DNA from: Hyphomicrobium sp.
GTDB taxonomy: Bacteria > Pseudomonadota > Alphaproteobacteria > Rhizobiales > Hyphomicrobiaceae
Assembly: GCF_020852195.1 (NCBI RefSeq)
Contig: NZ_JADZBI010000011.1
Coordinates: forward strand, 1 to 51,687
DNA length: 51,687 nt
Direction: 5' to 3'
Shown: in pieces, positions 16,831-25,708 of the stretch
How the letters are laid out: each line of letters opens with the position of its first letter
Numbering within the stretch: position 1 is the stretch's first letter
Made by a program: the position numbers and the translations under genes
Notes under the pieces: model-generated
The model's input: only the letters and a program-made list of their open reading frames with translations
The model's database searches: none
Told to the model about the DNA's origin: nothing

Positions 16831-17802
16831 ATGCCGCTCCGCGTAGCCTGCCAGATGGACCCCATCGAGCGGATCGACATCCGCGGCGACAGCACGTTTG
16901 CGATCCTCCTCGAGGCAGAGCGGCGCGGCCACGAGATCTTCTACTACACGCCGCCCAACCTGGCGCTCGAAGGCGAGCGGCTTCTGGCCCGCGGCCACAC
17001 CCTGAACGTCATCGACAAGGAGGGTGCGCACTATCGGCTCGGCGAGGCGCGGCGCGAGGATCTGGCGTCGTGGGACGTGGTGCTCTTGCGCCAGGATCCT
17101 CCGTTCGACATGGCCTACATCACGACCACGCATCTCCTGGAGCGCATCCATCCGAAGACACTGGTCGTCAACGACCCCGCGCACGTGCGCAACGCGCCCG
17201 AGAAGATCTTCGTCCTCGATTTCCTCGACCTGATGCCGGCAACGCTGATCACCCGCGCGCTCGACGATGTCCTGGCTTTCCGCCGCGCCTACAAGGACAT
17301 CATCCTGAAGCCGCTCTACGGCAACGGCGGCGCGAGCGTGTTCCGCATCCGCCCCGAGGACACCAATCTCGCCTCCCTCGTCGAGCTTTTCCAGACCGTC
17401 TTCCGCGAGCCTTTCATGGTGCAGGAGTACCGGCCCGAGGTGCGCGCCGGCGACAAGCGCATCATCCTCGTCGACGGCAAATTCGCAGGCGCCATCAACC
17501 GCGTGCCGGCCAAGGGCGAGACGCGCTCCAACCTGCACGTCGGCGGCACGGCCGCGAAGACCGAGCTCACGGAACGCGAGCTTGAGATCTGCGCCCGCCT
17601 CGGCCCCGAGCTCAAGCGCCGCGGCCTCATCTTCACCGGCATCGACGTCATCGGCGGCTACCTTACCGAGATCAACGTCACCTCGCCGACCGGCATCCGC
17701 CAGGTGAAGGCTTTCGGCGGCGCCGACATCGCCGCTCTCATCTGGGACGTCATCGAGCGCAAGGCTGCCCGCCCCGGCACACGGCGTGGAAAGCAGAAAT
17801 AG
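16831..17802 (+). CDS. gshB: Glutathione synthase
   Basis: A 323-residue ATP-grasp enzyme that joins gamma-glutamylcysteine and glycine. It starts [20 protein letters not shown], the typical N-terminal strand. [18 protein letters not shown] and [16 protein letters not shown] carry the ATP-grasp lysines and glycine loop. [20 protein letters not shown] and [15 protein letters not shown] carry the metal-binding Glu/Asn. Length is normal. The frame is open far upstream through another gene, so the ATG at 16831 is chosen by domain boundary; no strong ribosome site is visible. Confidence 0.95.
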   Translation: MPLRVACQMDPIERIDIRGDSTFAILLEAERRGHEIFYYTPPNLALEGERLLARGHTLNVIDKEGAHYRLGEARREDLASWDVVLLRQDPPFDMAYITTTHLLERIHPKTLVVNDPAHVRNAPEKIFVLDFLDLMPATLITRALDDVLAFRRAYKDIILKPLYGNGGASVFRIRPEDTNLASLVELFQTVFREPFMVQEYRPEVRAGDKRIILVDGKFAGAINRVPAKGETRSNLHVGGTAAKTELTERELEICARLGPELKRRGLIFTGIDVIGGYLTEINVTSPTGIRQVKAFGGADIAALIWDVIERKAARPGTRRGKQK

Positions 17803-17965
17803 CGCCGTCCCCGACTCAGGCCCGCAGCCGCAGCCCGCTGGAAACGCAGGGGTGTGACGATAAACGTCACCCGGGCGTTACCCCGGCGAAAGGAATTCGG
17901 TGTATGAGACGCAGCATCACCCGACGCCTCAGAATGCCGCGACGGCGACCGCCGACGATCGGGCC

Positions 17966-18013
17966 GTGATCGCCTCGGAGCCCTTGAGCCCAAAGCGTCG
18001 ACCGGTCTCATCA
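17966..18013. repeat. Dispersed palindromic repeat, copy 2
   Basis: TGATCGCCTCGGAG...CAAAGCGTCGACCGGTCTCATCAA aligns along its length with 4080-4131, although the inverted arms are less perfect. It lies just before the SulP gene. Confidence 0.5.
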
Positions 18014-18057
18014 AGCGCCGACGATCCCGCCGCTCCTTGCCCAAGGAGACGGAAGAG

Positions 18058-19773
18058 ATGGACGTGTCCGCGCCCACCCCGCTGAAGCCGCCGCAGCCGA
18101 CGTTCCGCGAGCTCTTCACGCCGAAGCTCGTGACGCTGCTGCGCGAAGGCTACGGCACACGACAACTCACAGCCGATGCGCTGGCGGGTCTCACCGTCGC
18201 CATCGTTGCGCTGCCGCTCTCCATGGCCATCGCAATCGGCTCGGGTTTGTCGCCGGAGAAGGGTCTGTTCACCGCCATCGTCGGCGGCTTCCTGATATCG
18301 GCCCTCGGCGGCAGCCGCTTCCAGATCGGCGGTCCGGCGGGGGCCTTCATCGTGCTCGTAGCAACGATCGTCGAGCGCCACGGCTACGATGGCCTCGTGC
18401 TCGCCACCACCATGGCCGGCCTCATGATGGTGGCGGCGGGCTACCTGCGGCTGGGGACGTACATCAAATATATCCCGCTGCCGGTCACTGTCGGCTTCAC
18501 GGCCGGCATTGCCATCATCATCCTCGCGAGCCAGCTCAAGGAGCTTCTGGGCCTGGACATTGCCCAGGAGCCGGCCGCACTGGCACCCAAGCTCGCCGCC
18601 ATCTGGAGCGCCCTCGGTACCATCAACCCCCCGGCCATCGTGCTCTCGCTGCTCGCCATCGCGCTCATCGTCGGCCTGCGGCGCTATCGCCCGCAGTGGC
18701 CCGGCATGCTGATCGCCGTCGCCGCCACCGCGCTCCTCACCGCGCTGCTCGGCCTCGAGGTCACGACCATCGGCTCGCGCTTCGGCGACATCCCGCGCAC
18801 GCTGCCCCTACCGTCGCTGCCGGCCTTCGACCTCGCCAAGCTGCGCGCCGTGCTTCCGGACGCCATCGCCATCGCCCTTCTCGGCGCCATCGAAAGCCTG
18901 CTGTCGGCCGTGGTCGCCGACGGCATGACCGGCCGCAAGCACCGCTCCAACTGCGAGCTGGTGGCGCAGGGGGTAGCCAACGTCGCCTCCGCCACGTTCG
19001 GCGGCATGTGCGCCACCGGCACCATCGCACGCACGGCGACCAACGTCCGCGCCGGTGCCATCAGCCCCGTCTCGGGCATGCTGCACGCCGTCTACCTGCT
19101 GCTATTCCTTCTGATCGCGGCACCGCTCGCGGCCTACATCCCGCTCGCAAGCCTCGGCGGCGTGCTCGCCGTCGTGGCCTGGAACATGGCCGAGAAGGAG
19201 GAATTCACGAACCTGCTGCGCGCATCGTGGGGCGATGCGACGGTGCTCATGGCGACATTCCTGCTCACCATCTTCGAGGATCTGACCATCGCCATCGCAG
19301 TCGGTGTGACGCTCGGTGCCTTCCTCTTCATGCACCGCATGGCCGAGGACGTGGAGGTGGCGACCGGAAGCCCGCTCGTGGCCGAGGATCAGGCCGACGA
19401 TACGGGCGCGGCGCGCACCGATTACGATCCCGGCGAATACGGGCGCGACGTTCTCGTCTACCGCATCTCCGGCGCCTTCTTCTTCGCGGCGACTGCCTCC
19501 GTGCGCAGCGTGCTCGACCGCATCGGCGAGCACCCGAAAACCTTTATCCTCGACTTCGCCGACGTACCGCTCGTGGACAGCACGGCTGCGAAATCTCTGG
19601 AGAGCTTCGTGCACAAACTGCAGCGCAGCGGCACGCGCGTCTATTTCACCTCCGTCCGCAGGAGCGTGCGCCGCACGCTCTTGCGCGCCGGCCTGCGTAC
19701 GCCGCTCATCGCCTACGCGCCGAGGATCGAGGACGCGGTCACCGCCGCCCGCAAGCTCGAGTCCGAAGGCTGA
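18058..19773 (+). CDS. SulP family inorganic anion transporter with STAS domain
   Basis: A 571-residue SLC26/SulP transporter for sulfate, bicarbonate or a similar anion; the substrate cannot be told. The N-terminal membrane domain has the family signature ALAGLTVAIVALPLSMAIAIGSGLSPEKGLFTA, then GGPAGAFIVLV, and GAIESLLSAVVADGMTGRKHRSNCELVAQGVAN with the central anion-site residues. About 12 hydrophobic segments run to residue ~430. A C-terminal STAS domain follows (DVLVYRISGAFFFAA ... LDFADVPLVDSTAAKSLESF). I use the ATG at 18058 (AAGGAG 9 bases upstream) rather than the TTG at 18037. Confidence 0.93.
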   Translation: MDVSAPTPLKPPQPTFRELFTPKLVTLLREGYGTRQLTADALAGLTVAIVALPLSMAIAIGSGLSPEKGLFTAIVGGFLISALGGSRFQIGGPAGAFIVLVATIVERHGYDGLVLATTMAGLMMVAAGYLRLGTYIKYIPLPVTVGFTAGIAIIILASQLKELLGLDIAQEPAALAPKLAAIWSALGTINPPAIVLSLLAIALIVGLRRYRPQWPGMLIAVAATALLTALLGLEVTTIGSRFGDIPRTLPLPSLPAFDLAKLRAVLPDAIAIALLGAIESLLSAVVADGMTGRKHRSNCELVAQGVANVASATFGGMCATGTIARTATNVRAGAISPVSGMLHAVYLLLFLLIAAPLAAYIPLASLGGVLAVVAWNMAEKEEFTNLLRASWGDATVLMATFLLTIFEDLTIAIAVGVTLGAFLFMHRMAEDVEVATGSPLVAEDQADDTGAARTDYDPGEYGRDVLVYRISGAFFFAATASVRSVLDRIGEHPKTFILDFADVPLVDSTAAKSLESFVHKLQRSGTRVYFTSVRRSVRRTLLRAGLRTPLIAYAPRIEDAVTAARKLESEG

Positions 19774-19776
19774 CGC

Positions 19777-20271
19777 TCAAAGCAGCCGGTACATAACGAG
19801 CGCATCGACGTCGCCGAGAGTCGGATGCGCGAAGGCGCGCGGCAGCCGGCCGACGGTCTCGAAACCGAGGCTCTCCCACAGCCTCACCGCTCGTGTGTTG
19901 TTGCTGACGACCAGATTAAACTGCATGGCGCGGAAACCGCACCCGCGCGCGCGGTCGAGCGAATGCAGGCACATCGCCCATGCGAGCCCACGACCGGCGA
20001 ATGCCGCCGCGGTGACGTAGCCGCAGTTGGCCACATGCGCTCCGCCCCCGGTTTGATTGGCCCTGAGGTAGTAGGTCCCGGCGATCTCGCCGTCGACCTC
20101 GGCGACGAACGTCTCCCGATCCGGCCCGGTCCAGTACGCGAGCGCGTCCGCCCGCGTCATGTCCCGCGCCAGGGCATAGGTCTCGCCGGCCCGGATCACG
20201 GGCTCGAGAACCCTCCACAGCGCATCGGCATCGGTGTTGCGAAAAGGCCGAATGAGCACGCCATCAGCCAT
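19777..20271 (-). CDS. GNAT family N-acetyltransferase
   Basis: A 164-residue GCN5-related acetyltransferase beginning MADGVLIRPFRNTDADALW. The acetyl-CoA site is the region VANCGYVTAAAFAGRGLAWAMC, with the characteristic (R/Q)xxGx(G/A)-like turn (AGRGLA), followed by LVVSNNTRAVRLWESLGFETVGRLP. The substrate is unknown. Its ATG overlaps the stop of the VOC gene by 8 bases, so the two are translationally coupled. The longer frame back to 20376 lies inside that gene. Confidence 0.87.
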   Translation of the reverse strand: MADGVLIRPFRNTDADALWRVLEPVIRAGETYALARDMTRADALAYWTGPDRETFVAEVDGEIAGTYYLRANQTGGGAHVANCGYVTAAAFAGRGLAWAMCLHSLDRARGCGFRAMQFNLVVSNNTRAVRLWESLGFETVGRLPRAFAHPTLGDVDALVMYRLL

Positions 20272-20701
20272 TCGCAGGCTGTGCCCAGGGATCGTAGCTG
20301 CCGAAGCTCCAGGCGTGGCCCTCCGGATCGCGTACGGAGTAGCTACGCCCTCCGTAACTCTCGCCCCTGGGCGCAATCACGGTCTCGGCGCCCGCCGCCG
20401 AGGCGCGGGCAAAGTGCTGATCCACGTCTTCGACGATCACATAGATCGTCTGCGTGCAGCGCCCGCCGGCCCGCTCCGGCAGCGTCATGACCATCTTGCC
20501 GAACTCGCCGCCGCCGTCGGGACCGATCATGATCATGCCGTTGCCGAACGTGAGCTCGGCGTGGACCACCTTCCCCGCCTCGTCGCGATACACCGCATGC
20601 TCCTTGAAGCCGAACGCGCGCACGAGCCAGTCCACGGCCGCACCGGCATCCTCGTAGCCGAGGCACGAGATCAGGCGGCTGCCCTGCGCATCACTGGCCA
20701 T
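20264..20701 (-). CDS. VOC family protein (PhnB/glyoxalase-like)
   Basis: A 145-residue vicinal-oxygen-chelate protein. It begins MASDAQGSRLISCLGYEDAG and continues with AVDWLVRAFGFKEH, ELTFGNGMIMIG, DVDQHFARASAAGA and YSVRDPEGHAWSFG. The last motif resembles PhnB-like and YkcA-like members, often annotated as glyoxalases without evidence. AAGGAG lies 8 bases before the ATG at 20701. It is the first gene of a two-gene unit with the acetyltransferase. Confidence 0.87.
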   Translation of the reverse strand: MASDAQGSRLISCLGYEDAGAAVDWLVRAFGFKEHAVYRDEAGKVVHAELTFGNGMIMIGPDGGGEFGKMVMTLPERAGGRCTQTIYVIVEDVDQHFARASAAGAETVIAPRGESYGGRSYSVRDPEGHAWSFGSYDPWAQPANG

Positions 20702-20873
20702 GTGAATTGCTCCTTCGAGACGGAAAACCTGAATACCGGGATGAAGATATCGATGTTGTCGAGACACCGTACACCCAACCCCGACGCAACAGACCTGTGG
20801 TTTTTCCCAGGTCTCCGCAACGGATTCCCGGCTCCGCGATCGTTTACGCGTGGATCACGATCGGGGGCGTTCC

Positions 20874-22400
20874 ATGTACGGCACCATCGCAACGGTTGCA
20901 TTCGTCGGCGTTGAGGCGCGCGCCGTCGAGGTGCAGGTGCGCATCACGCCGGGTGCCCCGGCATTCATGATCGTCGGCCTTCCTGACAAAGCCGTGGCGG
21001 AGAGCCGCGAGCGGGTGCGCAACGCGCTGCACGCCGTCGGCCTCGGCCTCCCCTACAAGCACATCACGGTGAACCTAGCGCCCGCCGATTTGCCGAAGGA
21101 AGGCAGCCACTTCGATCTCGCCATCGTGCTTGCGCTGATGGTTGCCATGGAGGCCGTGGCCCCGGACGCCATCGAGCGTTACGCGGCTGTCGGCGAGCTG
21201 GCCCTCGACGGATCGATCCGCCCCATCCCCGGCGCACTGCCCGCCGCCATCGGCGCCAACGCCATCGGCAAGGGCCTGATCTGCCCTGCGGAATGCGGCC
21301 CCGAGGCCGCCTGGGCTGGCGAGGACGCCGACATTCTGGCAGCTCCCCACCTCCTCTCGCTCGTTAATCATTTCAAGGGCTTGCAAACGCTCTCGCGGCC
21401 CAGGCCGGCGCTGGACCGGGAGCGCCCCAGCCTGCCGGACTTGCGCGACGTGCGCGGACAGGAAAGCGCCAAGCGCGCGCTGGAGGTCGCTGCCGCCGGC
21501 GGCCATAACCTCCTGATGATCGGCCCGCCAGGATCGGGCAAATCCATGCTGGCGGCGCGCCTGCCCTCGATCCTGCCGCCCCTCACGCCGGAGGAGATGC
21601 TCGACGTCTCGATGGTGCACAGCCTCGCGGGCGAGCTGATGGGCGGCAAGCTCTGCACCGAGCGGCCGTTCCGCGCGCCGCACCACTCGGCCAGCATGGC
21701 CGCCCTCGTCGGCGGCGGCACGCGCCCTCGCCCCGGCGAGGCGAGCCTCGCGCATTTGGGCGTCCTGTTCCTCGACGAGCTGCCCGAGTTCCAACCGTCG
21801 GTGCTCGACGCACTGCGCCAACCGCTCGAGACGGGCGAGCTGGTCATCGCCCGCGCCAACCATCGCATCGCCTATCCGGCGCGGCTCCAACTCGTCGCCG
21901 CCATGAACCCGTGCCGCTGCGGCGGCGGACCGGGACACACCTGCAAGCGCGGCCCGCGCTGCGCAGCCGACTACCAGGCCCGCATCTCGGGCCCGCTGCT
22001 CGACCGCGTGGACCTGCAGATCGAGGTGCCGGCGGTTTCCGCCGCCGACCTCACCTTGCCGCCGCCAAAGGAGGGCAGCGCCGAGGTCCGCGCCCGCGTC
22101 GCGGCGGCCCGCGCGCGTCAGCGCGAGCGCTTTGCCGCCGAGGGCGCATCAACGCTGCGTACGAACTCCGAATGCGTGGGCCACATGCTGGAGAAGATCG
22201 CCCAGCCCGACGACGCCGGCCTCGCGCTCATCCGCCAGGCGGCCGACACGTTGAAGCTCTCGGCGCGCGGGTTTCACCGCACGCTCCGCGTCGCGCGCAC
22301 GCTGGCCGACCTCGACGGCGCCGATACGGTCGGCCGCGTGCACGTGGCGGAAGCGCTGTCCTATCGCGGAGAGAGCCTACGTCGGCAGACGGCCGCGTGA
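20874..22400 (+). CDS. comM: YifB/ComM family Mg-chelatase-like AAA ATPase
   Basis: A 508-residue AAA+ protein of the YifB/ComM family, a helicase that promotes branch migration during transformation in competent bacteria. The N-terminal ChlI/Lon-like domain (MYGTIATVAFVGVEARAVEV ... GLPDKAVAESRERVRNAL) is followed by the AAA domain with Walker A GPPGSGKSML and Walker B LGVLFLDELPEF. A Cys cluster (CRCGGGPGHTCKRGPRC) and the C-terminal Mg-chelatase domain ending LSYRGESLR complete it. The ATG at 20874 is preceded by GGGGG; an earlier GTG at 20850 is open but less likely. Confidence 0.93.
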   Translation: MYGTIATVAFVGVEARAVEVQVRITPGAPAFMIVGLPDKAVAESRERVRNALHAVGLGLPYKHITVNLAPADLPKEGSHFDLAIVLALMVAMEAVAPDAIERYAAVGELALDGSIRPIPGALPAAIGANAIGKGLICPAECGPEAAWAGEDADILAAPHLLSLVNHFKGLQTLSRPRPALDRERPSLPDLRDVRGQESAKRALEVAAAGGHNLLMIGPPGSGKSMLAARLPSILPPLTPEEMLDVSMVHSLAGELMGGKLCTERPFRAPHHSASMAALVGGGTRPRPGEASLAHLGVLFLDELPEFQPSVLDALRQPLETGELVIARANHRIAYPARLQLVAAMNPCRCGGGPGHTCKRGPRCAADYQARISGPLLDRVDLQIEVPAVSAADLTLPPPKEGSAEVRARVAAARARQRERFAAEGASTLRTNSECVGHMLEKIAQPDDAGLALIRQAADTLKLSARGFHRTLRVARTLADLDGADTVGRVHVAEALSYRGESLRRQTAA

Positions 22401-22426
22401 ACCGCACGACGTTTGAGAGCGGTGCC

Positions 22427-22452
22427 AAAAAAAGAAGGGGCCGTGTGGCCCC
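22427..22452 (-). terminator. Rho-independent terminator of folD
   Basis: On the minus strand, GGGGCC-ACAC-GGCCCC is followed by TTC and seven T. It lies just past the folD stop and also between the convergent comM and folD genes. Confidence 0.9.
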
Positions 22453-22458
22453 CTCCCT

Positions 22459-23334
22459 TTAATCCTTGATGTTCTTCTGGATCTTCGCCGCCGTGACCGT
22501 GTTCTGCAGCAGGCAGGCGATGGTCATCGGGCCGACGCCACCGGGCACCGGCGTGATCGCGCCTGCCACCTCGGCGCACTCGGCATAGGCCACGTCGCCC
22601 ACCAGCCTCGTCTTCCCGCCCTCGCCCGGCACGCGGTTGATGCCGACGTCGATGACGACGGCGCCGGGCTTGATCCAGTCGCGCTTCACCATCTCCGGGC
22701 GGCCGACGGCTGCGACGAGCAGGTCGGCAGCGCGACAGACGCCCGGCAGGTCCTTGGTCTGCGAGTGCGCGACCGTCACCGTGCAGCTCTCGCGCAGGAG
22801 CAGCGCCGCCATCGGCTTGCCAACGATGTTCGAGCGGCCGATCACGACAGCGTTCACGCCCTTGAGGTCCGGGATCACCTTCTTGGCCAGGATGGCCGAG
22901 CCGGTCGGCGTGCACGGCACCAGCGTACGCTCGCCGATCCACAGCCGGCCGACGTTGGTCGGATGGAAGCCGTCCACGTCCTTGTCCGGATCGATGGAAT
23001 TGAGCACCTTCTCGGCGTTGATGTGCTTCGGCAGTGGGAGCTGCACCAGGATGCCGTTGACGTTGGGATTCGCGTTGAGCCGCTGCACGAGGGCGAGCAC
23101 ATCGTACTCGGAGGTGTCGGCCGGCAGCTTGTACTCGAACGACTGCATGCCGACCTCGACGGTCTGCGCCGCCTTGTTCTTCACATAGACCTTGCTCGCC
23201 GGGTCCTCACCGACGAGAACCACGGCAAGGCCCGGCGTTAGGTCGTGGCTCGCCTGGAGCGCCTTGACGTCGGCCGCCACTTGCTGTCTGACCTCGGCTG
23301 CGATGGCCTTGCCATCGATGATCTGGGCTGCCAT
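22459..23334 (-). CDS. folD: Bifunctional methylenetetrahydrofolate dehydrogenase/cyclohydrolase
   Basis: A 291-residue FolD, which interconverts 5,10-methylene-THF and 10-formyl-THF with NADP. The catalytic Tyr/Lys pair is in [35 protein letters not shown] and [12 protein letters not shown] are family signatures; [17 protein letters not shown] is the NADP-binding loop; [16 protein letters not shown] is the C-terminal signature. It is 44 bases downstream of yggU on the same strand, the usual grouping yggT-yggU-folD in these bacteria. Confidence 0.96.
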   Translation of the reverse strand: MAAQIIDGKAIAAEVRQQVAADVKALQASHDLTPGLAVVLVGEDPASKVYVKNKAAQTVEVGMQSFEYKLPADTSEYDVLALVQRLNANPNVNGILVQLPLPKHINAEKVLNSIDPDKDVDGFHPTNVGRLWIGERTLVPCTPTGSAILAKKVIPDLKGVNAVVIGRSNIVGKPMAALLLRESCTVTVAHSQTKDLPGVCRAADLLVAAVGRPEMVKRDWIKPGAVVIDVGINRVPGEGGKTRLVGDVAYAECAEVAGAITPVPGGVGPMTIACLLQNTVTAAKIQKNIKD

Positions 23335-23378
23335 GGGCTCCCCCTCCTCCTTGAGTTACGCGCCTTTTCTTGATGCCG

Positions 23379-23726
23379 TCACGTGAGCGCGGCCAGCCGC
23401 TCGGCGAGCCGCGCCTCGATCTCCACCGAATTTCCGGTGATTTCAACCGACTTGACCCGCGACTTACCGCCCTGGGCCAGCTCCACGCTGCTTTTTGCGA
23501 CGCCGAGCCACTTGGCGAGCAGCTTGAGCAGCGCCGCGTTGGCCTCGCCTTCGGACGGCAGCGCACGCACGCGGGCCTTGATCGCCGGCCCCTCCGGGGT
23601 CTCCTCGACACCGTCGATGGCGTCCTTCGACGACTTGGGCGTCAGCCGCACGCGCACGATGACGCACCCGGCGCCCAGGCGCCACGGCACGTCGGCGGGC
23701 CGGCCGGCGACGGCCACTCCCGTCAC
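23379..23726 (-). CDS. yggU: DUF167 (YggU) family protein
   Basis: A 115-residue UPF0235/DUF167 protein. Core pattern: VRVRLTPKSSKDAIDG, IKARVRALPSEGEANAALLKLLAKWLGV and VELAQGGKSRVKSVEI. Function unknown. The GTG start at 23726 overlaps the yggT stop as GTGA, so translation is coupled to yggT. The first ~20 residues precede the conserved fold, and a later start is possible. Confidence 0.9.
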   Translation of the reverse strand: MTGVAVAGRPADVPWRLGAGCVIVRVRLTPKSSKDAIDGVEETPEGPAIKARVRALPSEGEANAALLKLLAKWLGVAKSSVELAQGGKSRVKSVEITGNSVEIEARLAERLAALT

Positions 23727-24013
23727 AGGAACAGCTTGGCGATGTTGGGCAGCACGACGCTCTGGATGAAGAAGAGGCCGAGCAGGAGCACCAGCGGCGA
23801 GAAATCGATGCCGCCGAAGTCGGGAAGCGCGTTGCGGATCGGCCTGAGCACGGGCTCCGTCACCGCGGCCAGCGCCTGGGCCAGCGCACTGACGAAGCGG
23901 TTGTAGGGGTTGACGACCCCGAACGCCATTAGCCAGCTCAGGATGACCGAGGCCAGGATGACGTAGACATAGAGGGTAATGAGGTAACTGATGAAGCCGA
24001 GCAGCTCGATCAT
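23723..24013 (-). CDS. yggT: YggT family membrane protein
   Basis: A 96-residue inner-membrane protein with two hydrophobic segments separated by NPYNRFVSALAQALAAVTEPVLRPIRNALP, the family's hallmark. YggT proteins are linked to osmotic shock and cell division in some bacteria, without a defined mechanism. I chose the ATG at 24013 (MIELLGFISYLITLYVYV); the frame allows a TTG at 24025 that lies directly on the AAGGA site. Confidence 0.9.
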   Translation of the reverse strand: MIELLGFISYLITLYVYVILASVILSWLMAFGVVNPYNRFVSALAQALAAVTEPVLRPIRNALPDFGGIDFSPLVLLLGLFFIQSVVLPNIAKLFL

Positions 24014-24186
24014 TTGGGCGCCCAATCCTTAGGTGCTTCGAAAAATCCCTGCCCGACGTGTAGCCGGAGAGGCGTCATGCGGCAAGCAGCCGTCGATCGG
24101 CGACGGCGTCCGGGATCGGACGAGGTGCGGCGGCAGGCACTGCAGGATCGGCTGCCAGCCCTGCTCGAGGGCTTTCCGGCGTTTCC

Positions 24187-24216
24187 TTGACAAGGCTGAG
24201 AGCCGGACGGTAAATG
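24187..24216 (+). promoter_or_regulatory. Likely promoter of the tRNA-Ala gene
   Basis: TTGACA (24187-24192), an 18-base spacer and TAAATG (24211-24216). The distance to the mature tRNA is about 70 bases. The remaining 24026-24289 sequence shows no gene. Confidence 0.5.
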
Positions 24217-24289
24217 CGCGAACCTTGGGCTGGCGGTCAGACTGGACTCGTCGGTTGCCGCAGCATCAATCGCCCAAGTCCCATGCGTC

Positions 24290-24365
24290 GGGGCCGTAGC
24301 TCAGATGGGAGAGCGCTGCAATCGCACTGCAGAGGTCAGGGGTTCGATTCCCCTCGGCTCCACCA
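24290..24365 (+). tRNA. tRNA-Ala (anticodon CGC), CCA encoded
   Basis: Complete cloverleaf: acceptor GGGGCCG pairs with CGGCTCC including the G3-U70 alanine identity pair. The D arm is GCTCAGATGGGAGAGC, the anticodon stem CTGCA/TGCAG holds the loop ATCGCAC (anticodon CGC), and the T arm is AGGGGTTCGATTCCCCT. The terminal CCA is encoded. Foreign-looking genes start directly after it, so its 3' end is the likely attachment site of the element that follows. Confidence 0.97.
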
Positions 24366-24462
24366 ATTAAATCAATCGCTTACGTCACTTTCCAAAAATC
24401 CCGACGATCTTTGTCGCACACCTGTCGCACACCGATGCAGGTTTGGCGATGTTGCGCCATGC

Positions 24463-25704
24463 TCATCGAGGCCCGCAGCGCGCTTCAAGAAAGCGCACAG
24501 CCATGCCCACTCCGTCCTCCTGACGCACACGCTCGCCGAGCGCGTTGGCGCGTGCGCGCATGTCCGCATCGCTCATCGCCTTGATGGCGAAAGCAATGCT
24601 ATCGGCGGTCATAGTCTTGCGATCGAGTGGAGGCGGAGCGACGCCGAGTTCGTTCATCCGTCTTGCCCAGAATGGCTGGTCGCCCAAGAAGGGACAGATC
24701 GTCATCGGCTTGCCTGCACGAAGTGATGCGGCAACCGTACCCGCCCCGCCATGGTGGATGGTTGCGGCCACCAGCGGCAGCAGCGCGTCATGCGGCGCGT
24801 GATCGATGAGATGAACATGCGGCGGTAGGCGATCAGCCTCAAGCGCGCCACCGCCGCTCGCGAGCAAACCACGCTTTCCACATCGGGCGAGCGCATCGAT
24901 TATCATGGAGGCCATGTGCTGCGGGTCGATCCCCGGCATGCTGCCGAAGCCGGCATAGACCGGTGGTTCGCCGGCATCGAGGAAAGCCTTGAGTGAGGCA
25001 GATGGTGTCCAGTCTTCGCTGTCGAGGAACCAGTAGCCGCTGACCAGAACGTCATCGCCCCAGTCGGATGGAATGGGAACGACATGGCGGCTATAGGCGT
25101 AAAGCGTACCCGATGGAGCGACGCTGCTCTCCCGCCGCCGCGACAAGCCGAGCGTAGTCGCACGCCAATCCATGATGAGCTTGCCGAACAGCAATCCGGC
25201 GCCCTTGATCGCAAGCACATGGCTTGCACGATTGAACGGCCCGAGCGAGCGGAAGGGAAGCAGGGGAGTCGGGAACGCAGACGTGGGCGTGAAGCCCGGG
25301 AGCGGCGAGGCAAGGATGCAGGGGCACCCAATTTTTTCCGCCATGTGAGCCGCTGCGATCGACTTCGGGTGATAGACGATCACGTCCGGTGCAAACGCGC
25401 TGGCTGCGTGCCATTCCTCGTCCAACAATCGGCGCATCAGCGGGCGCACTGTCTTCAGCAGCTTGAACCCGGCGCTGAAGCCTTTGCCGCCCGCTACGGC
25501 CGCCTTGCCTTCCGGTGTGTCGAGCAGCGCCAGGAATTCTCCCGGCAAGGGCGAGAAGGGGACACCGAGCGCGCTCGCCATGCCCTGGAACTGCGCCGGC
25601 GCGGCAAGCTGGACAGCGTGGCCCCTTTTCATCAGGCCAAGAGCCAAGGCGAGATATGGCTGAACATCGCCCCGCGTGCCCAAAGTGTGGATGGCAATTC
25701 GCAT
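24463..25704 (-). CDS. UDP-glycosyltransferase-like (GT1/GT28 fold) protein
   Basis: A 413-residue two-domain GT-B glycosyltransferase resembling sterol and macrolide glycosyltransferases. The N-terminal motif MRIAIHTLGTRGDVQPYLALALGL is the acceptor-side GDVQP signature; the C-terminal donor site is VAATIHHGGAGTVAASLRAGKPMTICPFLGDQPFWA. Sugar and acceptor cannot be inferred. It begins 4 bases after the AbiEii stop and is therefore the third gene of the abiE unit. It is the element gene nearest the tRNA. Confidence 0.88.
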   Translation of the reverse strand: MRIAIHTLGTRGDVQPYLALALGLMKRGHAVQLAAPAQFQGMASALGVPFSPLPGEFLALLDTPEGKAAVAGGKGFSAGFKLLKTVRPLMRRLLDEEWHAASAFAPDVIVYHPKSIAAAHMAEKIGCPCILASPLPGFTPTSAFPTPLLPFRSLGPFNRASHVLAIKGAGLLFGKLIMDWRATTLGLSRRRESSVAPSGTLYAYSRHVVPIPSDWGDDVLVSGYWFLDSEDWTPSASLKAFLDAGEPPVYAGFGSMPGIDPQHMASMIIDALARCGKRGLLASGGGALEADRLPPHVHLIDHAPHDALLPLVAATIHHGGAGTVAASLRAGKPMTICPFLGDQPFWARRMNELGVAPPPLDRKTMTADSIAFAIKAMSDADMRARANALGERVRQEDGVGMAVRFLEARCGPR

Positions 25705-25708
25705 CCGG

